DNA of 64,000 bases, from positions 1,467,501 to 1,531,500 of the forward strand of contig CP123444.1 in NCBI GenBank assembly GCA_029866965.1, written 5' to 3'. The position numbers and the translations under genes were made by a program. The notes below the pieces were generated by a model, which worked only from the letters and a program-made list of their open reading frames with translations, searched no databases and was not told the DNA's origin. Below are positions 9,116-17,084 of this stretch, in pieces; positions within the stretch are counted from its first letter, which is position 1, and each line of letters starts with the position of its first letter. This stretch comes from Flavobacteriaceae bacterium YJPT1-3. GTDB taxonomy: Bacteria > Bacteroidota > Bacteroidia > Flavobacteriales > Flavobacteriaceae.

Positions 9116-9451
9116 GGGACATGGGATTAAGGGAGCAAGGAACTAATGATTTAAGGTGTATTGGAATCAAGGAACTATGAAATAGTACGATAGATTTCTC
9201 TCTTCGGCTTGCCCTGAGTTCAATCGAAGGGTCGAAATAACCAGGGTGTCGCCTCGACAGAGCAATTGCGACGATAGGTCACATCGCAGTGAGCATTCAC
9301 TTTTTGTTGAAGTGGCGAGTGAGATTTCTCGTCCGGTAGCCTAGGGCTATCCTCCGGCGAAATGACAGGACAATTACAATTAAATTTCCTTATTGATAAA
9401 CCTAAATCCTTAACCATTTGTAAAGTATATTTATACAAACTAGCATTGGTC
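9116..9451. other. 336-bp gap with interspersed repeats
   Basis: No gene is seen here. The stretch holds a purine-rich A/G tract with repeated 'aaggaac' words at about 9138-9178, a degenerate piece of the common 'ccctgag...tcgaagggtcgaaat' flavobacterial repeat at about 9209-9240, and the first copy of the 51-bp repeat at 9316-9366. An AT-rich stretch just before 9452 could hold the promoter of the following dehydrogenase. Confidence 0.6.
9316..9366 (+). repeat. 51-bp direct repeat, left copy
   Basis: This 51-bp block matches 10721-10771 with a single G/T difference, in the same orientation. It contains the GAGATTTCTC ... CGAAATGAC boundary words seen in interspersed intergenic repeats of many flavobacteria (general knowledge), and an internal AGCCTAGGGCT palindrome. 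It lies just before the D-amino-acid dehydrogenase gene. Confidence 0.85.
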
Positions 9452-10699
9452 GTGAAAAAGAAAATTGTCATCATCGGCGGTGGTATCATGGGATTGTCCT
9501 GCGCTTATTTCCTGAATAAATCAGGCCATGAGGTTACGGTGATTGATCAGAGTACCATGGATGGTGGAGCCTCGTATGTCAATGCGGGGTACCTATCACC
9601 CAGTCATTTGATTCCTCTAGCGGCTCCGGGAGTCATGAAACAGGGCATCCAATGGATGTTCAATCCTAAGAGTCCCTTATTTATCAAGCCTCGCCTAGAT
9701 CCTGATTTTCTGCGCTGGTCCTGGGCGTTTAATAAATCCTGTTCGCAGGAGCATGTGCGCCGCTCCGTTCCTGCCATGAAGGCGATCGCTGTGCTGGGTC
9801 GGGACCTTTACCATCAGATCAAAAAGGAAGAAGGCTTTGGTTTTCAACTGGAAAGCAAAGGCCTTTTTATGTTGTGTCAAACCGAACACATGCTGGAGGA
9901 GGAAAGTGCAGTGGTGGAGATAGCCAACGATCAGGGATTGGTAGCACGTACCTTGAGCGCTTCTGAGATTCGCAGCATGATGCCCGATGCCGATCCCGAT
10001 ATCATTGGGGGTACCTATTTTGAATGTGACCATCATACCACTCCCGGAGAATTTATGCAGGAGCTCAAGACCCATTTGGTACGGGAAGGGGTGACCTTAC
10101 GGAAGGAAGAGCGCGTTTTAGATATAGACGTTTCTGGAAAAACCATCCGATCCGTCCGTACGGATCGAGAGCGGGTAGAAGCCGATGAATTTGTCATGGC
10201 CGCAGGAAGCTGGTCGAGTGCGCTTTCGCGAAAGCTCAATCTGAAATTATTATTGCAAGCCGGAAAAGGCTACCGCATCCAGTCGGAGACTCCCACCGGG
10301 ATCACCTATCCGTCCATTCTGGCCGAAGCCAAAATTGCGATAACCCCCATGAATGGCTTTACCCGTTTTGCCGGTACCATGGAAATTGCGGGTATTAATC
10401 AAAAGATCAATCAAAAACGGGTGGACGCTATCGCCGAGGGGGTTGCCCGTTACTTTCCTGAGGTGAAGATCAGCGAGGAGGAAAAAGCTCAGGCTGCCTG
10501 CGGTCTACGCCCGGTTACACCGGACGGCATGCCTTATATTGGAAAAAGCAAACAGTGCGTCAATTTGACCCTGGCCACCGGCCATGCCATGATGGGATGG
10601 AGCTTAGGTCCGGCTACAGGCAAACTGGTGCAGGAGATTATTGACGACCAGAAGACCAGCGTACCCATGGAGCGTTTTGATCCGGACCGGCGGTTTTAA
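9452..10699 (+). CDS. DadA-type FAD-dependent D-amino-acid (D-hydroxyproline) dehydrogenase
   Basis: An FAD-dependent oxidoreductase of the DAO/DadA family with an N-terminal Rossmann GGGIMGLSCAYFL and the C-terminal CGLRPVTPDGMPYIG and ATGHAMMGW segments. In this context the likely substrate is cis-4-hydroxy-D-proline, oxidised to 1-pyrroline-4-hydroxy-2-carboxylate. I place the start at GTG 9452 (TTG 9446 is also possible) because the conserved KKIVIIGGG begins there. An in-frame ATG at 9362 would add 30 residues encoded partly by the 51-bp repeat, which is unlikely. It is separated from the epimerase by a repeat-filled 336 bp and may have its own promoter. The palindrome at 10222 encodes LSRK. 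Confidence 0.85.
   Translation: MKKKIVIIGGGIMGLSCAYFLNKSGHEVTVIDQSTMDGGASYVNAGYLSPSHLIPLAAPGVMKQGIQWMFNPKSPLFIKPRLDPDFLRWSWAFNKSCSQEHVRRSVPAMKAIAVLGRDLYHQIKKEEGFGFQLESKGLFMLCQTEHMLEEESAVVEIANDQGLVARTLSASEIRSMMPDADPDIIGGTYFECDHHTTPGEFMQELKTHLVREGVTLRKEERVLDIDVSGKTIRSVRTDRERVEADEFVMAAGSWSSALSRKLNLKLLLQAGKGYRIQSETPTGITYPSILAEAKIAITPMNGFTRFAGTMEIAGINQKINQKRVDAIAEGVARYFPEVKISEEEKAQAACGLRPVTPDGMPYIGKSKQCVNLTLATGHAMMGWSLGPATGKLVQEIIDDQKTSVPMERFDPDRRF
10222..10235. repeat. 14-bp palindrome GCTTTCGCGAAAGC
   Basis: Perfect copy in the DadA-like gene, read as LSRK just after the conserved AAGSWS segment. Confidence 0.9.
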
Positions 10700-10720
10700 A
10701 CGATCACCTCAACAGCGCGT

Positions 10721-10771
10721 CGAGTGAGATTTCTCGTCCGGTAGCCTAGGGCTATCCTCCGTCGAAATGAC
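10721..10771 (+). repeat. 51-bp direct repeat, right copy
   Basis: Second copy of the 51-bp block at 9316-9366 (one mismatch, same orientation). Its last base is the first base of the CTA triplet that is the stop codon of the DUF4407 gene on the other strand. The two copies bracket the dadA-like gene. Confidence 0.85.
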
Positions 10772-11874
10772 TATCCCAAGATCTTCGTCTGTCGGCGGTA
10801 AAAAGCATCTTGCTGGCGCTTCATGATCTCCCGAGCCATCTTCTTTTTGTAGTTGTACAGCTCTTCCTCTTCGCTGAGGTCGCCATACACCTTATCGTTC
10901 ACGATATGATCTGTATCCATCAGGATCTTGCGCTGAGCCGCTTTTTGAGCCGCCCAGGCTTTGATGGTTTCTTCTGCTTCGCTGATTTTAATATCGTATT
11001 CTCCTCGTGGGGACATCAACTTGGCCAGGATTGGAGCGGTCTCGACCGCTAAAAACAGGAGAAAAATAAAAAAAGACGGCCACCAGGGCAGTTTGTTTAG
11101 GGCATTAACCCGAGCCATGAGTCCGTCAAAACTGTCGATGATAGGCTGGGAGGTGGCGACGGCCGATTCGTACTGACCGGCCAATAACTCCTTCTTCTCT
11201 TCAGCAGTAGCAATTTTTGCATTGTTATTGGTTCGCAATTCCTGCAACTCGGCCAGGGCGGCATCGTGTTTTTCTCGTTTTTCCTTATACACAGGGCCTT
11301 TTCCTACGATCTCTGTGCCCTTACGCCCCTCAGCTTCTGCGATGTACGTTTCATAAAGGGCGTTGGTCTCAGTTTCCTGATCGGCGATCTCTTGTTTTAA
11401 GTCGGCGATCTGCGTGTCCAAGGCATCAAGGGCCGGTTGGTATTGGGTGAGGAGCTGATCTTTATTGGCCAGGGTCAGGTCATTTTTTTCTTCTAAGAGT
11501 ACCTGACTGATCTCTTTTTCAAAAATTTTCAATTCCAAAGGCTTGGAAATCACTACCGCAATGATCACCGCCAACAAGATTCGCGGCACGGCTTGTAGTA
11601 TTTCCTGGCTCTTACGTTCGCGTTTTTTCAGCGTGGATACGATGAAGCGGTCCAAATTGAAAATGAGCAGTCCCCAGAGCAAGCCGAACAAAATAGCCCG
11701 ATAAGGATTATCAAATACGGTGTAGAGCGCATAAGAGGCTGCGATAAAGGCCATCACTGCGGTGAAGAAAACAGTAGCGCCAATGCCGGCATATTTATTT
11801 TGCTCTCCGTTACTGCAGTTTTCTAAAAGCTTGAGGTCGGCTCCGGAACAGAGCAGGAAGAATTTCTTGATCAT
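10771..11874 (-). CDS. DUF4407 domain membrane protein
   Basis: A 367-residue DUF4407 protein. Three hydrophobic helices lie in the first ~115 residues (including GLLWGLLIFNLDRFIVSTLKK), then a long charged coiled coil from about 120 to 250, a fourth helix around residues 265-285 (PWWPSFFIFLLFLAVETAPI), and a charged tail. The family has no established function; the topology resembles other coiled-coil inner-membrane proteins. It starts with ATG 11874 and stands alone on its strand, convergent with the DadA-like gene. Confidence 0.85.
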   Translation of the reverse strand: MIKKFFLLCSGADLKLLENCSNGEQNKYAGIGATVFFTAVMAFIAASYALYTVFDNPYRAILFGLLWGLLIFNLDRFIVSTLKKRERKSQEILQAVPRILLAVIIAVVISKPLELKIFEKEISQVLLEEKNDLTLANKDQLLTQYQPALDALDTQIADLKQEIADQETETNALYETYIAEAEGRKGTEIVGKGPVYKEKREKHDAALAELQELRTNNNAKIATAEEKKELLAGQYESAVATSQPIIDSFDGLMARVNALNKLPWWPSFFIFLLFLAVETAPILAKLMSPRGEYDIKISEAEETIKAWAAQKAAQRKILMDTDHIVNDKVYGDLSEEEELYNYKKKMAREIMKRQQDAFYRRQTKILG

Positions 11875-12087
11875 GATGGGTTGGTTTGTTAATTGATTGA
11901 TGTGAAATGGTATTAGGGCAAACGCAAACAGTTGTAGGAATGTTGCCTAACCAAAGTCGATTTTTTAGGGGTAGCGGCTCGACTTCGACAACGTGTTCGC
12001 TCATTTTTTGAAAATCTTATGACTTTTAGCGTGAAAAATAACGTTCCGTTGACGCTCTGTAAACGGTTTTCTGGATAGTTTGGAGGT

Positions 12088-12861
12088 ATGAGTTCAAAAC
12101 GAGAAAAACTAGCCCGCATAGGCATGTTCACCAAAGGGGTCGTCTATGCCATCATTGGAGTATTAACCGCCATGGCCGCCTTTAATTTAGGAGGCTCCCT
12201 CAGTGGAAAAGACAGCGTTCTGGAATTTCTGGCCTCCCAATCGTACGGTCAGGTATTATTGAGTGCCTTAGCACTTGGACTATTCGCTTATGCGTTTTAT
12301 CGCTTGTATGAGGCCTTTGCTGCTGGAGATGAGGGCTGGGATGAGATGAAAGGATTTGTGAAGCGAACCGGTTATGTGATCAGCGGTCTCCTCTACGGTC
12401 TCATTGGCTATACGGCAGCACAAATGGTTTTAGGGAGTTCTGATGGAGGCGGCGGTAAGTCGATGGTAGACCGAGTTTTGGAAAAACCTTTTGGAGAATA
12501 CCTCCTTGGTTTTGTCGCCTTGTGTTTAATAGGAAAAGGATTTTTTCAATGGTATAAAGCTTATTCCGGGAAGTTTCGAGAGGATGTCAAAGAAAGCAGC
12601 CTCGATCAAAAGGAGCAGCAAGTGCTGTTGCGCTCGGGTACGATCGGATTTACGGCCCGGGGAGTGGTCGCGGTCATTCTGGGCTTTCTCTTGTTTAAGA
12701 TTATTTTGGGGACTCGTGAAAGTGTCGATGGAAAGGTAGCCGCTTTTGAATTTCTACAGAATACCTTTGGAGCTACGGTCATGGGAATTGTTGCCCTAGG
12801 CTTGGTGGCTTATGCGGTATTTATGTTCATTCAATCGAAGTATGCGGAAATACGCTTCTAG
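12088..12861 (+). CDS. DUF1206 domain membrane protein
   Basis: A 257-residue integral membrane protein built from three tandem DUF1206 units, each a two-helix repeat (the repeats begin near residues 10, 90 and 180, with recurring G-hydrophobic-YAxxG patterns such as TKGVVYAIIG, TGYVISGLLYG and ARGVVAVILG). No function is established for the family. A strong bidirectional terminator follows 28 bp downstream. Confidence 0.85.
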   Translation: MSSKREKLARIGMFTKGVVYAIIGVLTAMAAFNLGGSLSGKDSVLEFLASQSYGQVLLSALALGLFAYAFYRLYEAFAAGDEGWDEMKGFVKRTGYVISGLLYGLIGYTAAQMVLGSSDGGGGKSMVDRVLEKPFGEYLLGFVALCLIGKGFFQWYKAYSGKFREDVKESSLDQKEQQVLLRSGTIGFTARGVVAVILGFLLFKIILGTRESVDGKVAAFEFLQNTFGATVMGIVALGLVAYAVFMFIQSKYAEIRF

Positions 12862-12883
12862 CGGATTCCTTCGAAGAAAATAT

Positions 12884-12914
12884 AAAAAAGGCTCGCGAAT
12901 GCGAGCCTTTTTAT
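12884..12914. terminator. Bidirectional Rho-independent terminator
   Basis: A perfect 7-bp stem GGCTCGC/GCGAGCC (12889-12907) with a GAAT-type loop is flanked by an A-run on the left and a T-run on the right. It can therefore terminate both the DUF1206 gene and the convergent BlaR1-like gene. Confidence 0.85.
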
Positions 12915-12923
12915 TAGGCTGAA

Positions 12924-14501
12924 CTATTCTTTCACTTGAATGTCAACTCGCGGAATCTGCTGCTGCCTATTCGTGCAAACACTTTTGATCTTCCTCATTT
13001 CATTTTGAACTGCTTTCAGCGCTTTTCTGGAGCTGACCTTTTTTCCATTGATGTAGAACTCAGCTCCTTCATCAGCAAGTGCTTTTATGTCACCTTCCAT
13101 GTCCACTTCTTCTGGAGCAGGAGGGGCTTTGGGTACGTCTAGAACTTCTATAACGACCGGTTCTTTAGGAGCATTAGGCGCCGAGGGGGCTGCTATCCTT
13201 TGTGGAGCCGGTGGAGTTTTAGGAGCTGATGGTAATTCAACCAGCGCTACCTGTTGAGGCACTGGCGGCGCAGGCGGTGGGGGCGGGATGAGTCCGCGTT
13301 TTTCCGGATCATTTTTATACAATTGTGTTTTGCGGTACTCCCGCTCCAGCTTGTTTAAAAAATCCTCGTCTGCATCTTGAAGTTGAAGTCTCAAAGAAGT
13401 GTTGGCCAATGCACCTTGAGAATAATCGGCGGTGAGTTCGTCTAACTTTTCTGCAAAGGCTGAGGGGTCAACAGCTTGGCCATTGATACGGAGTTTTGAG
13501 CCGCGCACTTGAATGGTTATGCGGGAATCTTGCACGAGATGCTCCTTAATTAAGGGTTGTTTATTAGTGGCCTTTACAGTCATATCCTGAGTTGGAATTC
13601 CGACTGCCGGTAATGAGGAAATAGCATTCTCTTTTAGAACTAGTTTACTTTCTTTCTTGCTAAAGCCGAAGAGACTAAGAGCAAACAATGGGATGGCAAG
13701 TAAGGCGATTAAGCCTTTTCTTTTGTGTGGATGTTTGGATAACATGAGCATTCGTTTTTTAGTTAATGAATAATTGATAGCGCTCTGCGGACTGGCATGA
13801 TGAGTGCCGTTGAGATAGTCCAGGAGCAAAAATTGATAATTGATACTTTCTTTTTGGTGTTGAATGACGCCCTGATCGGCCAGAAACTCATGATTCAATT
13901 GTATACTCGATTTGTACCACCACAGTAAAGGATTGAACCAGAAAACTACTCGAAGCAATTCGATCAAGAGCAGATCAATACTGTGCCGTTGTCTTATGTG
14001 CGTAGCTTCATGCTGCAGGATCTCTTTCGGGATTTGACGGGCGTAATATTGCTTTCGCGAAAGCAAAATCCAGCGCAGAAAGGAATGAGGACTCACGTCT
14101 TGTCGAATTAAAGCCAGGTTAAACTCTTTTTGTGGTATTTGTTCGGACGTTTTTATTTTGAGGTATAGTTGGTGAAGGTTTTTGAGCAATCGCCAACTGA
14201 AAAGCGCAACGCCGATCAGGTATAGGAGGAGAGCCACCTTGTTCCAGGAGAAGAGCGCTTGTTGCGACATACTTTCCGTTGTTGGAACCTGGATTTGATA
14301 TGGAGCTGCATCGAGCGTTGCAGGATCGACCACTACAGTTTCGTAGAAGGTAATCGTGGGGAAAAGAAGTGCAGCCACAAGACTGGCCAATAAATAGAAT
14401 CGCTTGAAGTGATGCAGGGTGATGGGTTCTAAAGCCAGCTTATAGAAACCCAGAAACAACAGCATGCACAGCGTGCTTTTTATCAGATAGACCCAGATCA
14501 T
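12924..14501 (-). CDS. BlaR1-like M56 family metallopeptidase
   Basis: A 525-residue membrane metallopeptidase. Four predicted helices lie in the first ~320 residues, with the zinc motif HEATH and the downstream glutamate in NHEFLADQ, which are hallmarks of M56/BlaR1 proteases. The C-terminal part is extracytoplasmic, with a proline-rich stretch (about residues 400-470) and no penicillin-binding domain, so the signal sensed is unknown. Its start overlaps the BlaI-like gene by 4 bp (ATGA), the usual sensor/repressor arrangement in which the protease inactivates the repressor. The palindrome at 14051 encodes LSRK just before the HEXXH helix. Confidence 0.88.
   Translation of the reverse strand: MIWVYLIKSTLCMLLFLGFYKLALEPITLHHFKRFYLLASLVAALLFPTITFYETVVVDPATLDAAPYQIQVPTTESMSQQALFSWNKVALLLYLIGVALFSWRLLKNLHQLYLKIKTSEQIPQKEFNLALIRQDVSPHSFLRWILLSRKQYYARQIPKEILQHEATHIRQRHSIDLLLIELLRVVFWFNPLLWWYKSSIQLNHEFLADQGVIQHQKESINYQFLLLDYLNGTHHASPQSAINYSLTKKRMLMLSKHPHKRKGLIALLAIPLFALSLFGFSKKESKLVLKENAISSLPAVGIPTQDMTVKATNKQPLIKEHLVQDSRITIQVRGSKLRINGQAVDPSAFAEKLDELTADYSQGALANTSLRLQLQDADEDFLNKLEREYRKTQLYKNDPEKRGLIPPPPPAPPVPQQVALVELPSAPKTPPAPQRIAAPSAPNAPKEPVVIEVLDVPKAPPAPEEVDMEGDIKALADEGAEFYINGKKVSSRKALKAVQNEMRKIKSVCTNRQQQIPRVDIQVKE
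14051..14064. repeat. 14-bp palindrome GCTTTCGCGAAAGC
   Basis: Perfect copy in the BlaR1-like gene, read as LSRK on the minus strand. Confidence 0.9.
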
Positions 14502-14869
14502 GATTTTTTCTTTTTGATTTGTTGATCAATGATGGCTCGCAGTTCTTTGAGTTCCGTTTCGCTGAGATCCGATTCTTTGGTGAAAAAAGAAGCAAATTGA
14601 GCGGCAGAATCATTGAAGAAATCCTTAACGAGGTTATTGACCTGCTTGGAGAAATAGTCCGTTTTCTTCACTTTGGGAAAATAAATACGGGAGCGGCCCT
14701 CTTTTTCAAAGCCGACAAAATTTTTGTCCTGCATACGTTTAAGTAGGGTGGCAACCGTTGTGGGAGCAGGCTTGGGCTCCGGATAAGCCTCAAGAAGTTC
14801 GTTTAAGGAGGCTTCCTTCTGATTCCAGAGGTAGTGCATGAGTTGTTCTTCTGCGGTGCTGAGTGCCAT
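14498..14869 (-). CDS. BlaI/MecI/CopY family repressor
   Basis: A 123-residue winged-helix repressor: STAEEQLMHYLWNQKEASLNEL at the N-terminus, the recognition region TTVATLLKRMQDKNFV, and a C-terminal dimerisation domain. It is first gene of a two-gene operon with the M56 protease (4-bp overlap). Two TACA-type operator palindromes lie directly upstream at 14884-14922, implying autorepression. Confidence 0.93.
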   Translation of the reverse strand: MALSTAEEQLMHYLWNQKEASLNELLEAYPEPKPAPTTVATLLKRMQDKNFVGFEKEGRSRIYFPKVKKTDYFSKQVNNLVKDFFNDSAAQFASFFTKESDLSETELKELRAIIDQQIKKKKS

Positions 14870-14883
14870 AAAATAGTATTACT

Positions 14884-14922
14884 CTACAAATGTAGAAATA
14901 ATATTTAATTCTACAAACATAG
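14884..14922. promoter_or_regulatory. Two BlaI-type operators upstream of blaI/blaR1-like genes
   Basis: The perfect palindrome CTACAAATGTAG at 14884-14895 fits the Bla/Mec box core TACANNTGTA. A second, imperfect copy CTACAAACATAG lies at 14911-14922, 27 bp away. Both fall within 55 bp of the repressor start codon, so they probably overlap its promoter. Confidence 0.75.
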
Positions 14923-15021
14923 AACGATATTTTTTTGAATAAGGTGGTATTTTATCGATTAATGAAGGTGTTTCGATTTGTTTTGAGCGAAAATTAGTAC
15001 TTTTCTCCTTCCTAAATTGCT

Positions 15022-15783
15022 ATGAAACAGGAACTCGTGCTTTTAAGAATACTTTCTTTGTTGCTTTTTATCCCTTTGGTCGTCCATGCTCAGGTTGGTA
15101 TTGGCACGGTGAGTCCGGAGTCTTCAGCCATTTTGGATGTGTCCTCTATTTCGCAAGGGGTGTTAGTCCCTCGAATGACTACTGCGCAACGAGCTGCGAT
15201 TGTCACCTCGCCAACATCTCAAGGGTTGCTGGTGTATGATACGGATGAAGATGCCTTCTATTCCTTTGATGGTGTGGCTTGGGAAAAGATGATCAGTCAG
15301 AGTAACATCAATGATTATACAGGTTGGGGAGACTATGTAGATGGTAACTATACTAGCGGAAGCCCATTAGCACTGGCTGCTGCGACCAAAATAACACTTC
15401 CTAATAATGCGGCCACCGTGCGTGATAGCCAGAAACCTGTAGACGTCACTACTTTTTATGATTCGTCTACGTCAACGATCACCGGTCGGGATGGAGATGG
15501 GATCAATATCGTCATCGAGTTTAAAGCGCGACCCACCACCAATACGGCCACAACGCGATTAACTGTGGCGATTGATATCGGAGGTGCCGTAGGTGAAATT
15601 TATACCCGAGATTTTCTGCTTGGAAAGGGTACTGGGGTGGAGCATTATTATTTAAGTTCCTTTAACGCCTATACCTTAAACACCTGGGAAGCTAATGGAG
15701 GTACTGTCAAAATCGTATCTACAGCGGCTGCTGAGGTCTACGATATTCGCTACATCATTACTCGTACTCATAAAGCCCGCTAA
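15022..15783 (+). CDS. Secreted protein with flavobacterial GIGT-type N-terminus
   Basis: A 253-residue protein with a signal peptide ending near VVHAQ, followed by the GIGTVSPESSAILDVSS and GVLVPRMTTAQRAAI segments. These are common at the start of secreted or tail-fibre-like proteins in Flavobacteriia. The C-terminal part (from about residue 95) is a predicted beta-rich domain I do not recognise. There is no type IX sorting domain at the C-terminus that I can see. It stands alone and its function is unknown. Confidence 0.7.
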   Translation: MKQELVLLRILSLLLFIPLVVHAQVGIGTVSPESSAILDVSSISQGVLVPRMTTAQRAAIVTSPTSQGLLVYDTDEDAFYSFDGVAWEKMISQSNINDYTGWGDYVDGNYTSGSPLALAAATKITLPNNAATVRDSQKPVDVTTFYDSSTSTITGRDGDGINIVIEFKARPTTNTATTRLTVAIDIGGAVGEIYTRDFLLGKGTGVEHYYLSSFNAYTLNTWEANGGTVKIVSTAAAEVYDIRYIITRTHKAR

Positions 15784-15835
15784 AGTAGTTCTTAAGGCAC
15801 TGCTTGAGATAGCGTATTTCTAAAAGCAATGGTAG

Positions 15836-17083
15836 TTATCGGTTATAGGGATATTCATTGACCCAATGAAATCCGCGATTGATCAGTTCAAAATCCTTAA
15901 GATCTTTTTCCTTTACACTTATGATATAGTCATTACCAATCAGCTTTCCTTCTAAGCGTAACGAATCTTCATCATGTATCATTCTAAAATCGTACTCACT
16001 CTTCCAATTGTAATTTTTAAGGTAGACTGAGGAGAAGTCGTTCTCCACTTTAAAGTCGACGTAATCCTTTTTTCCTGTCATGTAGATGACCATTGCCCGA
16101 TCTTTCCAATCAATAACCAGGTAGCGCCATCGTTGATCGTCTGTGACCAAAGGAGGGATAGTGTCTCCATTTTTGATAAAAGTTTCAACTTCCCAGATGC
16201 CGTAAAGCGGTGGCTTCTCGCGTTTATCTCCATACGGAGAGCGCTCACCAAGATATCCTTGGTAGCTCATCAAGCTGAGTACGAGGCTTGCTGCAATGAT
16301 CTTGAACCAGAAAATACTTTTGTGATACGTTTTGTTGCCTACAGGATGATAGTAGGTTATGGATTCAACCTGTTTATTTCGAATGAAGAAGCGAATAAAC
16401 CGTTTGGCATCAGCGGCAAATAAGAAAGCAGCCATTAAAAACAAATGCAGGGAAAATGGCTTGACCGGTACATCGTAAAAGAAATTGATCAAGACAATTT
16501 GAAACAGGACCACCATGCTTACCAAGGCTCCCAACAATTGCGTTCTTCGGGGAATTAAAAGAATCCCTCCTAAGGCCTCAAAGAGACCCACGAATAAATT
16601 AAAGCCTTCGCTGTGCCCCATATAGGTCCAGGCCAATCCCATGGGTGACATGTCTCCAATGGGCTGTAATAGCCTCACCAAAGAAGGGTTTGGGAACTGT
16701 GACTTATAGATCTTGGCAAATCCATAACTCAACAGGAAGAAGATCAAAAAGATGCGAAGTACTACGGTAAACCAATAGTAGAGTTTATTATACGAGGATC
16801 TTTTTCTATCCAGAACCGTCCAGATCACTGTGCCCAGAACGGCAATTGCGGTTTGCACAAATAAAGCCACATACGCCATTGTAGTATCACCGCTGCCGGT
16901 GGGAAAGAACTCGAGTCGGCCGTCTACCTGGAGTACGGTTTCGCCAACCCAGACCAAGAAGGATTCAAACAGCAAGCTGCCCGTGAACCGGAAAAGGATA
17001 TACATCCCAAAATACAGGATCAAAAAGCGAAGCAAGACCTTATTCCAGGGGGTCCATTGCTTTTGATACGCAAGGGAGATCAT
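15836..17083 (-). CDS. DoxX-like membrane protein with C-terminal soluble domain
   Basis: A 415-residue protein with about seven hydrophobic helices. The centre resembles the DoxX-like fold (YGFAKIYKSQFPNP ... MGLAWTYMGHSEGFNLFVG, helices at about 115-240). The C-terminal ~130 residues form a soluble domain (YGIWEVETFIKNG ... ) of lipocalin-like composition. The function is unknown. The stop of the upstream dipeptidase gene is one base before this start, so the two are probably co-transcribed. Confidence 0.7.
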   Translation of the reverse strand: MISLAYQKQWTPWNKVLLRFLILYFGMYILFRFTGSLLFESFLVWVGETVLQVDGRLEFFPTGSGDTTMAYVALFVQTAIAVLGTVIWTVLDRKRSSYNKLYYWFTVVLRIFLIFFLLSYGFAKIYKSQFPNPSLVRLLQPIGDMSPMGLAWTYMGHSEGFNLFVGLFEALGGILLIPRRTQLLGALVSMVVLFQIVLINFFYDVPVKPFSLHLFLMAAFLFAADAKRFIRFFIRNKQVESITYYHPVGNKTYHKSIFWFKIIAASLVLSLMSYQGYLGERSPYGDKREKPPLYGIWEVETFIKNGDTIPPLVTDDQRWRYLVIDWKDRAMVIYMTGKKDYVDFKVENDFSSVYLKNYNWKSEYDFRMIHDEDSLRLEGKLIGNDYIISVKEKDLKDFELINRGFHWVNEYPYNR

Positions 17084-17084
17084 A

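Noticed and set aside
9362-9451. N-terminal extension of the DadA-like gene from ATG 9362
   Set aside because: The first residues would come from the 51-bp repeat and AT-rich leader and have no similarity to the family, whose conserved start is at 9452.
12050-12085. TTGAC...TAGTTTG resembling a Bacteroidota promoter before the DUF1206 gene
   Set aside because: The spacing is about 24 bp and the -7 element would end only a few bases before the start codon.
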